Source: Lysobacteraceae bacterium
GTDB lineage: Bacteria > Pseudomonadota > Gammaproteobacteria > Xanthomonadales > Rhodanobacteraceae
DNA length: 32,656 nucleotides
Assembly: GCA_021372495.1 (NCBI GenBank)
Contig: JAJFUF010000043.1
Location: 1 to 32,656 of the forward strand
Reading direction: 5' to 3'
The notes beneath the pieces are model-generated. The model saw only the letters and a program-made list of their open reading frames with translations. It searched no databases and had not been told where the DNA came from. The position numbers and the translations under genes were made by a program. Positions 1 through 7,494 of this stretch are shown piece by piece (positions within the stretch are counted from its first letter, which is position 1; each line of letters opens with the position of its first letter).

Positions 1-2631
1 GCCGCGCGCGACCAGCTCGCCCAGCGCGCGCGCGCAGCCGGCGGCGTCGAACGGCAGCGCGTCGTTTGCGCGGCCGGCGCGATGCAGCACCCAGCCGAGA
101 CCGGTCGCGTCGGCGGTGTTGACCGCGCCCCAGGCCAGCACGCAGGCGTACCTCGCGCGCGTCGCCGCGACGTACAGCTTGCGCACCTCCTCGGCCAGCG
201 CCTCGCGCGCGTCGGCGGCGCGGATGCCGTCGTCGATCGCGCCGCCCAGCGCGGCGCAGGCCTGGCCGCGCGCGTCGTGATACCAGGCGATCGGCGGATC
301 CTCGCGGCTGCGCGCGGCGTCGCGGCCGATGCCCGCGAACGGCAGGAACACCACGCCGTATTCGAGGCCCTTGCTGACGTGCACGGTGGCGACGCGCACC
401 GCCGCCGCGTCGGATTCGAGGCGCAGTTGGCCGGCTTCGACGTCGGCGCCGGCTGCCTCGATGGCCTGCGCCAGCCAGGCGACCAGGTCCTCGGCGGCGA
501 AGCTCGGCCGCTCCTGCAGCAGTTCGGCGAGCTGCAGGTAGTTGCTGACGCGGCGCGCACCATCGGCCAGCGCCAGCAGGCGCGGCGCGGCTTCGGCGAC
601 GCGCGCGTGCAGCAGCGGCAGCGGACCCTGCCGCTGCCAGTCCTCGCGCCAGCGCTGCAGGCGGTCGAGCACGTCGTCCCAGCGGCGCTCGTCCGTGTCC
701 AGCGCGGCGATCGCGGCGGCGTCGTCGCCGAGCAGCAGCGTGGCCAGCGCGGCGCGCGCGCGGCCGGCGTCGGCGGGATCGAGCAGCGCCTGCAGCAGCA
801 GGCGCACCTCGCGTGCTTCCTCGCTGGCGAACACGCTGGCCTGCAACTGGCAGACCGCGGCGACGCCGGCGCGTGCCAGCGCCCGCTGCATGTCGAGCGC
901 CTGCGCGTTGGTGCCGACCAGCACGGCGAGGTCGCCGGCGCCGACGGGGCGCGTGCCGCCGTCCGCCTCGACGATCTGCGCCGCGCCACGCCGCGCGGCG
1001 TCCAGCAGCTCGACGATCGCGGCGACGCAGGCGGCCAGCAGCATGCGCTGCGCGTTGTCCTTGCTGCGCACCTTGCCGCCCTCGTCCGGCGGCAGCTCCC
1101 ACACGGTCAGGCCCGGCGCGTCCTTGCCGTCGCGGCGCAGCGCACGCGCGCTGCGCGCCGAACGCGCTTCGGCGTAGTCGATGCCGGCCTCGACGAAGCC
1201 GCCGGCCGGCGCGAACAGCGCGTTGACCGCGCCGACCACGCCGGCGCCGGAACGGAAGTTGTCGGTCAGCGCGAGGTGGGGCGGCGCGGCGGCGGCGCGC
1301 GCGGCAAGGTAGGTGTGCACGTCGCCGCCGCGGAAGGCGTAGATCGCCTGCTTGGGGTCGCCGATCATGAACAGCGCGCCGGCATCGCCGCCGTACAGGC
1401 GGCGCAGGATCGCCCACTGCAGCGGGTCGGTGTCCTGGAATTCGTCGACCAGCGCGCACGGATAGCGCGCGCGCAGCGCGGCCGCGGCGGCTTCGCCGCG
1501 CGGCCCGTCCAGCGCCGCGGCCAGCGCGCGCACCGCATCCTGGTGGCCGAGCAGGCGCAGCGCGCGCTTGCGCGCGGCCAGCGCCGCCTCGGCGTGCGCG
1601 CGCGCCTCCAGCAGCAGGCGCGCGGCGGCGTCCCGGCGCGCCGCCGCTTCGGCCTCGCGGCATGCCTGCGCGGCGGCGTGCCAGGCGCGGATCGCGTCCA
1701 GCGCGGGGGCCTCGGCGACGGCCAGCGCCTGGCTGCCGGTGAAGGCCGTCGGCAGCAGCTTGGCCGCCTCGGCGAGCAGCGATGCGTCGGGCGGATCGAA
1801 CGCCGCGTCGCTGCGCACCGCGGCGGCGAGGCGTTCGAGCGCCTTCAGTTTCGCGGTGCGCGTATTGCGCACGGTCGCGCGCTCGATGGCCTGCCGTGCG
1901 CCGGCAAACCCGGCCTCGTCGAGCGCGGCCAGCGCATCGGCGGCAGCGGCCAGCGCGCCGGCCGCCGCCGCCGGCGCCGCGTCGTTGCCGGTCGGCGCAC
2001 GCAGCTCGCGATTCTCCCAGCGCGCGCTGCCGAGCACGCGCGCGAGCTTCCGCGGCGCGCCCCAGGTGCCGGCCAGCAGGCGTGCCGCCGCCGCGTCGCG
2101 CGCGCCGCGTGCGCGCCAGAAATCGGCGACCGCTTCCTCGCGCAGCGATTGCTCGTTCTCGATCAGCGCGTGCGCTTCCAGCGAGGCGCCGGCGGCGAAG
2201 CCGATCTCGCGCAGCGCGCGCTGGCAGAAGCCGTGCAGCGTGCCGATCGCGGCGAGGTCGCCGGCGTGGCGCGCCGCGCGCGCGTGGCGGCGCAGGCCGT
2301 CGAGGTCGCCGTCCCAGGCGACCAGCGCCTGCGCCAGCACGCGGCGGGTGGCGGCGGCCTCGGCGCCGTCGTCGGCGCGCGCCGCGGTCGGGGCGTCGTC
2401 GTCCAGCAGGCGCTCGGCCAGTTCGAGGCGCGCGCGCAGGCGCTCGGCCAGTTCCGCGGTGGCCGCGCGCGTGAAGGTCAGCACCAGCACGCGCTCGGGC
2501 GCGTGCTTGCGCTCCAGCAGCAGGCGCAGGTACAGCGTCGCCAGCGTCCAGGTCTTGCCGGAGCCGGCGCTGGCCTCGATCAGGCGCACGCCGTCCAGCG
2601 GCACGTCCAGCGCGTCGAGCGGCTCGCTCAT
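1..2631 (-). CDS. recB: RecB, exodeoxyribonuclease V beta subunit (partial, C-terminus beyond left edge)
   Basis: This is the N-terminal 877 residues of the RecB helicase-nuclease, which unwinds double-strand DNA ends with RecC and RecD and loads RecA. The minus-strand reading frame stays open from the ATG at 2631 to the left edge. Residues 16-27 carry the UvrD-type Walker A (RLIEASAGSGKT), followed by VLTFTRAATAELAERL (motif Ia). Further on are the Walker B LVDEFQDTDPLQW, the IGDPKQAIYAFRGGD motif, LTDNFRSG, VATVHVSKGLEY and KLYVAATRAR (motif VI). The C-terminal nuclease domain is off the window; family members are about 1,180 residues. The ATG overlaps the recC stop as ATGA, so translation is probably coupled. 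recD would be expected further left. The match to RecB is from recalled family motifs and is strong. Confidence 0.95.
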   Translation of the reverse strand, partial: MSEPLDALDVPLDGVRLIEASAGSGKTWTLATLYLRLLLERKHAPERVLVLTFTRAATAELAERLRARLELAERLLDDDAPTAARADDGAEAAATRRVLAQALVAWDGDLDGLRRHARAARHAGDLAAIGTLHGFCQRALREIGFAAGASLEAHALIENEQSLREEAVADFWRARGARDAAAARLLAGTWGAPRKLARVLGSARWENRELRAPTGNDAAPAAAAGALAAAADALAALDEAGFAGARQAIERATVRNTRTAKLKALERLAAAVRSDAAFDPPDASLLAEAAKLLPTAFTGSQALAVAEAPALDAIRAWHAAAQACREAEAAARRDAAARLLLEARAHAEAALAARKRALRLLGHQDAVRALAAALDGPRGEAAAAALRARYPCALVDEFQDTDPLQWAILRRLYGGDAGALFMIGDPKQAIYAFRGGDVHTYLAARAAAAPPHLALTDNFRSGAGVVGAVNALFAPAGGFVEAGIDYAEARSARSARALRRDGKDAPGLTVWELPPDEGGKVRSKDNAQRMLLAACVAAIVELLDAARRGAAQIVEADGGTRPVGAGDLAVLVGTNAQALDMQRALARAGVAAVCQLQASVFASEEAREVRLLLQALLDPADAGRARAALATLLLGDDAAAIAALDTDERRWDDVLDRLQRWREDWQRQGPLPLLHARVAEAAPRLLALADGARRVSNYLQLAELLQERPSFAAEDLVAWLAQAIEAAGADVEAGQLRLESDAAAVRVATVHVSKGLEYGVVFLPFAGIGRDAARSREDPPIAWYHDARGQACAALGGAIDDGIRAADAREALAEEVRKLYVAATRARYACVLAWGAVNTADATGLGWVLHRAGRANDALPFDAAGCARALGELVARG

Positions 2632-5600
2632 GCCGCGTCCTCCGCCGCGCGCAGGGCGCGCCGCGCGGGCGCGAAGATCTCGCGCGCCGTCGCGCGCAGG
2701 CGCGCGGCGAGCGGACCGTCGTGCGCGCCGGGCAGCTCGACGCCGCGCCAGGCGATGCGCACGGCGTCGCTGTCGAATTCGCTGCGCGCGAAGTCGCTGC
2801 GTTCGGCCTTCGCCTCCTCGACGAACGCGGCGAAGCCGTCCTTGTTCGCGTCCTCGCGTTCGGCGCAGCGCCACGAGGCCTTCGGGAAAAACGGCAGCGG
2901 CTGCTGCAGGCCGCGCCGGCGCCAGTCGAGCAGCGCGGCCAGCGCGGCGCGCGCGCGCTCCGCGTCGAGGCCGGCGAACGCGAGCTGCGCCGCCGCGCCG
3001 TCCTTGTCGAGATGCAGCAGCACGGTGCGCGCGCCAGCGCCGCGCGCCAGCGCGTGCACCAGATGGTCGATCCAGGCGTCGATCACGTGGCGGCCGTCGA
3101 GCTTGCCGGGGCGCAGATACAGGCGCGTGCCGGACCAGCAGCGGTCCAGCGTGGCGGCGAACGCCGCGCCGCCGCCGAGGTCGACGCGCAGCGGCCGCGC
3201 CGGCTCCGCGGGCTTGCCGCCGGTGATCGCGCGCAGCGCCGCAAGCAGCGGCGCGGCGCGCGCGTGCGCCGCCTCGAGCGCCAGCGTGCCGAGGTCGCCG
3301 GGCGGCAGCATGGCGCGTGCGCGCAGTGCCGGCGCCAGCGTGCGCGGGTCGGCGTCCACGCCGCGCGCGACGGCGTCGCCGAGCGCGGCGACCAGCCGAT
3401 GCCGCAGCAGGCCGTCGTCGGGCGCCAGCGGCTCCTCGTCGTCGGGCGTTTCCGCCTGCGCGAGATCGAGGCCGAGACGTTCGCGCAGGAACGCCGCGGC
3501 GGGATCGCGGAAGTAGCGCTTGAGCCGGACGTCGTCGATGGACGCCTCCGCGGCCGGGGCCGGCAGCGGCGCGGCCGCGAACGGCGGCACGGCGTCGAAG
3601 CCGCGCACGCCGGCCGCGCGCGTCCAGGCGTTGCGGTAGGTGAACAGCGGCGCGTCGCGGCGCGTGCCGAGCAGGCGCGCGTCGAACGGCTGCAGCGGAT
3701 GCTCGACGATCGGCGCGTCGGCGGCGACGAGGTAGCGCTCGCGCAGCAGCGCGATCAGCGCGTCCAGCACCGGCGCCGGCGGCCGCGGCTCGTTGCTGCG
3801 CGGATCGCGGCCGACCCAGCTCGCGTAGAACACGTCGCGCGCGGCGCAGACGAGCTGCAGGAACAGGAAGCGGTCGTCCTCGCGCAGCGAGCGGTCGCCG
3901 AGGCGCGCCTGGCCGGCGCGGCGCTCGCCGGCGATGCGGTCGAGGTCGCTGTCGCCGTCGCGGCGCGGGAACGCGTCCTCGTCCATGCCGAGCAGGCAGA
4001 TCACGCGGAACGGCACCACGCGCAGCGGCACCATGCCGCACACGGTCACGCCGCCCTGGAAGAAGCGCTGCTGCGGGTCGGCGTCGGCCAGGCGTTCCAG
4101 CAGGAACGCGCGCACCGTGGCCCATTCGAGCGGGCCTGGGTAGGCGGCGTCCGCGCAGTCCTCGGCCAGCGCGGCCAGCGCGCCGCGCAGCAGGCGCAGC
4201 GCGCGCGCCTCGCCGGCGTCGTCGGGCGCTTCCGCGTACAGCGCGTCGAACTGCGCGGCCAGCACGTCGCTCCACGCCGCCGCGCTCAGGCGCCGCGCGC
4301 CGAGGCCGGCCAGCGCGCGCCACGCCGCCAGCACGCCGAGCAGGGCGTCGAGATCGGCCAGCGCCGCGCCCTCGATGTCGGCGTAGGGCGCGACGCCGCT
4401 GATCAGCGCGGTGTCGTCGCCGCTGGCGTAGCCGGCCAGCAGGCGGTCCAGGCCGAACGCCCAACTGTATTCGCGGTAGCCGCCGGTGGCGGCGCGCGCG
4501 CGCTCGTCGGCGCCCCAGCGCACGCCGCTCTCGCGCACCCAGCGCTGCACGCGCTCGAGGCCGTCGCGGTCGAGGCCGTGGCGGCGCATCACGCCGGGCA
4601 CGGCCAGCACGTCGAGGATCTCGGTGGCGGTCCAGCGCGAGGCGGGCACGTCCAGCAGGCGCGCGAACAGCGCCAGCGCCGGATGCGTCGCCGCCGCCGG
4701 CACGTCGGCGATGCTGTAGGGGATGTGGCGCGGATCGCGCTCGTCGAGGCTGCCGAACACCGCCTCGACGTGCGGGCGGTAGGCGGCGACGTCGGGCGTC
4801 ATCACCGCGATGTCGCGCGGCGTCAGCGTGGGGTCGGCCTCGAACAGCGCCAGCAGGCGGTCGTGCAGCGCCTGTACCTCGCGCAGCGGCGAGTGGCAGC
4901 GGTGGAACTGCAGTGAACCGTCGGGCGCGGCGACGCGTTCGTCGGCGCGCGGCGCGCGCCGCGCCAGTACGTCGTCGCGCACGCGGCCGAGCAGGCTGCG
5001 GCGATCCAGCGCCTCGTCGCACAGGTCGAGCTCCTCCTCCGGCTGCACCTGCTCGTAGCCGAACAGTTGCTCGACGAAGGCCGCGCCGGCGCCGCCCAGC
5101 GCCAGCAGCAGCGGGTTGTCGTCGCCGCCTTCGGCGAGCGCGCGGCGCACCAGCCGGCGCGAGGCGGGCAGGTCGCCCCAGTATTCGCGGCACGGCGTCG
5201 GGAAGTAGAAGTCGACGTCGGCGTGGCGGCCGGCCACGCCGAGCATGCGCAGCACGTCGGGCGAGACGTTGCTGCAGGCGAATGCGCCGACGTGGCCGGG
5301 CAGGCCGGGCGGTGCGGCGGCGCCGCGCTGGAACGCGGCCAGCCAGTCCTCGATCAGCGCGGCGCGGTAGCTGCCGCCGACGCGCGCGAGCAGGCGTCGC
5401 CACAGCTCGGCCTGCCAGTCGCCGGCGTCGGCGCCGCGCGCCCAGGCCAGCACGCGCTCGCGGCGGTAGGCCTGGTAGCGCTCGAACGTGCGCGCCAGCT
5501 CGGACGCCAGGGCGAAGCGGCGCGCGGCGTCGCCGTCGGCAAGGTAGGCGGCGAGCGGCGCCAGCGCGGGCGCGTCGTCCAGCGGCGCCTCCAGCAGCGC

Positions 5601-5888
5601 CAGCAGGTGCCAGCGCAGGCGCGCCGGATCGAACGGCGACTGCGCGGGCAGCTCGGGCCGCCAGCGGTGCAGCAGGTCCCAGGCGAATTCGGCCGGCGCG
5701 CGGAAGGCGACGTTGGCGACGATGCCGCGCGTTTCCGCCAGGTGCACCTGCAGCCAGCGCCGCAGTCCGGCTTGCGGCACCAGCACCGTGGCCGGCAGCA
5801 ACGGCGCGGCGCGCGTGCGCGCGGCCAGGCGCGCGCCGAGTTCGGCGGCGAGCTTGGCGCTGTCGTTGGCGTAGATCAGGGAAAACAC
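2628..5888 (-). CDS. recC: RecC, exodeoxyribonuclease V gamma subunit
   Basis: RecC holds the RecBCD complex together, splits the strands and recognises Chi. The protein is 1,086 residues, close to the usual 1,120. I chose the GTG at 5888 (VFSLIYANDSAKLAAELG) because it aligns with the family N-terminus: a short strand, then VLVPQAGLRRWLQVHLAE and GIVANVAFRAPAEFAWDLL, as in E. coli RecC. The frame stays open upstream to 7802, but that extension crosses an unrelated gene and a tRNA-like sequence and is not family-like. No strong Shine-Dalgarno is visible at the GTG. Internal landmarks include FHRCHSPLREVQALHDRLL, DIAVMTPD and ICLLGMDEDAFPR, typical of RecC. It overlaps recB by four bases (ATGA), giving a recC-recB operon. 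Confidence 0.93.
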   Translation of the reverse strand: MFSLIYANDSAKLAAELGARLAARTRAAPLLPATVLVPQAGLRRWLQVHLAETRGIVANVAFRAPAEFAWDLLHRWRPELPAQSPFDPARLRWHLLALLEAPLDDAPALAPLAAYLADGDAARRFALASELARTFERYQAYRRERVLAWARGADAGDWQAELWRRLLARVGGSYRAALIEDWLAAFQRGAAAPPGLPGHVGAFACSNVSPDVLRMLGVAGRHADVDFYFPTPCREYWGDLPASRRLVRRALAEGGDDNPLLLALGGAGAAFVEQLFGYEQVQPEEELDLCDEALDRRSLLGRVRDDVLARRAPRADERVAAPDGSLQFHRCHSPLREVQALHDRLLALFEADPTLTPRDIAVMTPDVAAYRPHVEAVFGSLDERDPRHIPYSIADVPAAATHPALALFARLLDVPASRWTATEILDVLAVPGVMRRHGLDRDGLERVQRWVRESGVRWGADERARAATGGYREYSWAFGLDRLLAGYASGDDTALISGVAPYADIEGAALADLDALLGVLAAWRALAGLGARRLSAAAWSDVLAAQFDALYAEAPDDAGEARALRLLRGALAALAEDCADAAYPGPLEWATVRAFLLERLADADPQQRFFQGGVTVCGMVPLRVVPFRVICLLGMDEDAFPRRDGDSDLDRIAGERRAGQARLGDRSLREDDRFLFLQLVCAARDVFYASWVGRDPRSNEPRPPAPVLDALIALLRERYLVAADAPIVEHPLQPFDARLLGTRRDAPLFTYRNAWTRAAGVRGFDAVPPFAAAPLPAPAAEASIDDVRLKRYFRDPAAAFLRERLGLDLAQAETPDDEEPLAPDDGLLRHRLVAALGDAVARGVDADPRTLAPALRARAMLPPGDLGTLALEAAHARAAPLLAALRAITGGKPAEPARPLRVDLGGGAAFAATLDRCWSGTRLYLRPGKLDGRHVIDAWIDHLVHALARGAGARTVLLHLDKDGAAAQLAFAGLDAERARAALAALLDWRRRGLQQPLPFFPKASWRCAEREDANKDGFAAFVEEAKAERSDFARSEFDSDAVRIAWRGVELPGAHDGPLAARLRATAREIFAPARRALRAAEDAA

Positions 5889-6194
5889 CCGGGGCCGTCC
5901 GTCGCGTGTCAGGTCCGCGCGCAAGTATGCATGCGGCGGTCGCAGCGGTCGCGACGGCGGCGGTCCGCGCGCCGCGGCGTTTCCGCCGGCGAACGCAGCG
6001 TGCGCCGGGGGCGCCCCGGCGGAGGCTTGCGGCACGTTCCGCCGCCACCATCTGAATTTTTGTGAAAACGCGCCGTTTCGCCTTGTCCGGCGCGCGGTGT
6101 CGGCCGATATAGCGGGCAAGGGCCGCGGCGTGCGCGTCGCGGCGGAAACCGGCCGCCGTTCCGACGCCCTGCCGGCACAACGAGTAGCCATGCC
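5889..6194. other. Intergenic region between divergent recC and the 6195 gene
   Basis: This stretch of about 300 bp should hold the recC promoter (minus) and that of the small membrane protein (plus). An AT-richer patch lies at 6053-6070. A GTCGGCCGATA motif at 6099-6109, with a similar downstream flank, recurs at 17828-17838. No confident -35/-10 pair or gene was found; reading frames crossing it are shadows. Confidence 0.4.
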
Positions 6195-6662
6195 ATGCAC
6201 CACGCAGCACCGCCACACTGCCGTGAACTCCGCCTGGGACGCGGCCTGCATGCGGCGCTGCTGTATGCGAGCCTGTCCGGCCCGCCGCTGCAGCTGACGG
6301 CGCATCGTGCCGGCGCCAGCCTGGGCTGGCTCGAGCTGATTGCCGCGGCGACGCTGGTAGCCGGCTTGCTGGGCGTGGCGACGTTCGTGTTCGCCGCCGA
6401 GGCGCACGCCTGCTGGGCGCTGCTGCAGTCGCAGCCGGAGCGCCAGGTGCGCGGCTGGACGCCGCGCCGCGTGGCGTTCGTGGTGCTGCTGGCGCTGGCC
6501 GTGGGCGGGATGCTGGCGCTGGTCCCGACGATCTTCATGCGCGGCGTGTCGACCGGCGCCTGGCTGGTGCTGGCCTCGTTCGCGCTGGGCGCGGCGTTCG
6601 CCGCCTTCGCGGCGTGGACGCGCGCGCTGGGGCGCGCCGAGGCGTGGGCGTTGCCCGATTAG
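6195..6662 (+). CDS. Small integral membrane protein, unknown function
   Basis: A 155-residue protein. After a polar, histidine-rich N-terminus there are three hydrophobic segments: about residues 48-72 (ELIAAATLVAGLLGVATFVFAAEA), 96-112 (VAFVVLLALAVGGMLAL) and 121-142 (TGAWLVLASFALGAAFAAFAAW). A charged loop (ERQVRGWTPRR) separates the first two. I do not recognise the family. The ATG at 6195 is the first in frame, has only a weak upstream ribosome-binding site, and could be replaced by a later start near the first membrane segment. The gene converges on the next one and overlaps its stop by four bases. Codon use is typical of the region, which supports a real gene, but it is described only from hydrophobicity. 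Confidence 0.6.
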   Translation: MHHAAPPHCRELRLGRGLHAALLYASLSGPPLQLTAHRAGASLGWLELIAAATLVAGLLGVATFVFAAEAHACWALLQSQPERQVRGWTPRRVAFVVLLALAVGGMLALVPTIFMRGVSTGAWLVLASFALGAAFAAFAAWTRALGRAEAWALPD

Positions 6663-7087
6663 GCTGAGGACGCCGCACTCAGTTCCGCCGCGCAGTCGCG
6701 GATGCCCTGGGCGATGCCGTGGCCCGGTGCCGCTACGCCGTCGGCGAGGCCGTCGTACCAGGCGCTCTCTTCCTCCGCGATCGTTCGCGCCTGATCGGCG
6801 AACGCGTCGGCCTCGGCCGGGCATGCCGCCCGGAAGGCCGCCAGGAACGCGCGCGCGTCGCCGCGCGCCAGCCACTGCACGAAGCCCATGCGGCAGCGCG
6901 CCTGCGATGCCGCGCCGCGGAACGCGGCGTTCGGCTTGTATGCCGCGGGCAGATCGAGCCAGCGCAGGGCCAGCGCGCAGGCGGTGGCGTGGTCCGGCGG
7001 CGGCGCGCCTTCGGCCAGCCGGCGCAGCGCCGCCTTCTCGCGAAGCCAGCCAACCTCGGGCCGCCGCGTGTCGCATGCGCTGGGCAT
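6659..7087 (-). CDS. Hypothetical soluble protein, 142 residues
   Basis: Starts MPSACDTRRPEVGWLREKAALRR. The ATG at 7087 is chosen because AAGAGG lies about eight bases upstream; the longer frame would start inside the tRNA-Arg-like gene and is rejected. The protein is alpha-helical in character, with no membrane segment or signal peptide. It contains a helical stretch WLDLPAAYKPNAAFRGAASQARCRMGF and an acidic segment ARTIAEEESAWYDGLADG. I do not recognise the family with certainty. It looks like a small cytosolic protein of the kind encoded beside secretion or housekeeping genes, but nothing in the context confirms a role. The stop overlaps the convergent membrane-protein gene. Confidence 0.55.
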   Translation of the reverse strand: MPSACDTRRPEVGWLREKAALRRLAEGAPPPDHATACALALRWLDLPAAYKPNAAFRGAASQARCRMGFVQWLARGDARAFLAAFRAACPAEADAFADQARTIAEEESAWYDGLADGVAAPGHGIAQGIRDCAAELSAASSA

Positions 7088-7167
7088 CGGTTTCGCCTCT
7101 TGCGCCGCATCGGCGTCGCGCCGCGAGCGGGGCAGCGCCGCATGCGTTCGCGCGTGGTAGCGGAACT

Positions 7168-7241
7168 GGCGCCCGGCGGGATTCGAACCCACGACCTCTG
7201 CCTTCGGAGGGCGGCACTCTATGCAGCCGAGCTACGGGCGC
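7168..7241 (-). tRNA. tRNA-Arg(CCG)-like copy, degenerate, probable pseudogene
   Basis: Reading the minus strand from 7241, the acceptor stem GCGCCCG pairs with CGGGCGC at 7169-7175. The anticodon loop CTCCGAA gives anticodon CCG, and the T-loop TTCGAAT is intact. Compared with the copy at 10791-10867 it has three substitutions: conserved A14 is G, the second G of the D-loop GG pair is C, and the anticodon stem has a C-A mismatch. Two bases are also missing after the acceptor stem, so there is no discriminator G plus CCA. Loss of these conserved positions suggests it is non-functional, though a folding program may still call it. Confidence 0.75.
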
Positions 7242-7271
7242 GTCTTCGGGATTGTCGCATGGAATCGCCGC
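7242..7271 (-). repeat. tRNA-Arg leader repeat, copy 1
   Basis: Thirty bases directly upstream (in tRNA sense) of the degenerate tRNA. They are identical to 11001-11030 and share the first 20 bases with 10868-10887. On the minus strand the segment includes ATGCGACAATCCCGAAGAC; GACAAT could be a -10 box with a GC-rich discriminator, but no good -35 is visible. Confidence 0.75.
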
Positions 7272-7442
7272 AGCGCGCCGTCGGCGCAATTCGCTCGCGT
7301 CCTGCCGGGTATTGCACCGGGGCTCTCGCAGCTGCGCGCGCGGCGTTGCCGTTGCCTGCGCGCAGACCCTCGCTGTACGCCGGTGGTGCAGGCATGTGAA
7401 ACCGCGGGCGTGCATGCGGCAGAGCGCGTGTCGCCGCTGCCG

Positions 7443-7457
7443 TCTCACGCGGTGAGA
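7443..7457. promoter_or_regulatory. Perfect palindrome upstream of mrfA
   Basis: TCTCAC-GCG-GTGAGA is a six-base perfect inverted repeat with a three-base centre. It ends 37 bases before the mrfA ATG, between the tRNA leader and the GGAGG at 7483-7487. It could be a repressor operator or a small 5'UTR hairpin. No known operator consensus is recognised. Confidence 0.35.
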
Positions 7458-7494
7458 TCGCCGCGCGGTCTGCTCGCGGTCCGGAGGCATCCCG

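Noticed and set aside
82..3516. Plus-strand open frame of 1,144 codons across recB-recC
   Set aside because: Arg/Ala-rich shadow of the minus-strand recBC genes in GC-rich DNA; the minus frame has clear RecB and RecC motifs.
6084..6110. Sigma-28 promoter before the 6195 membrane protein
   Set aside because: GCCGATAT is a good -10 but the -35 position reads TGTC, which does not match TAAA.
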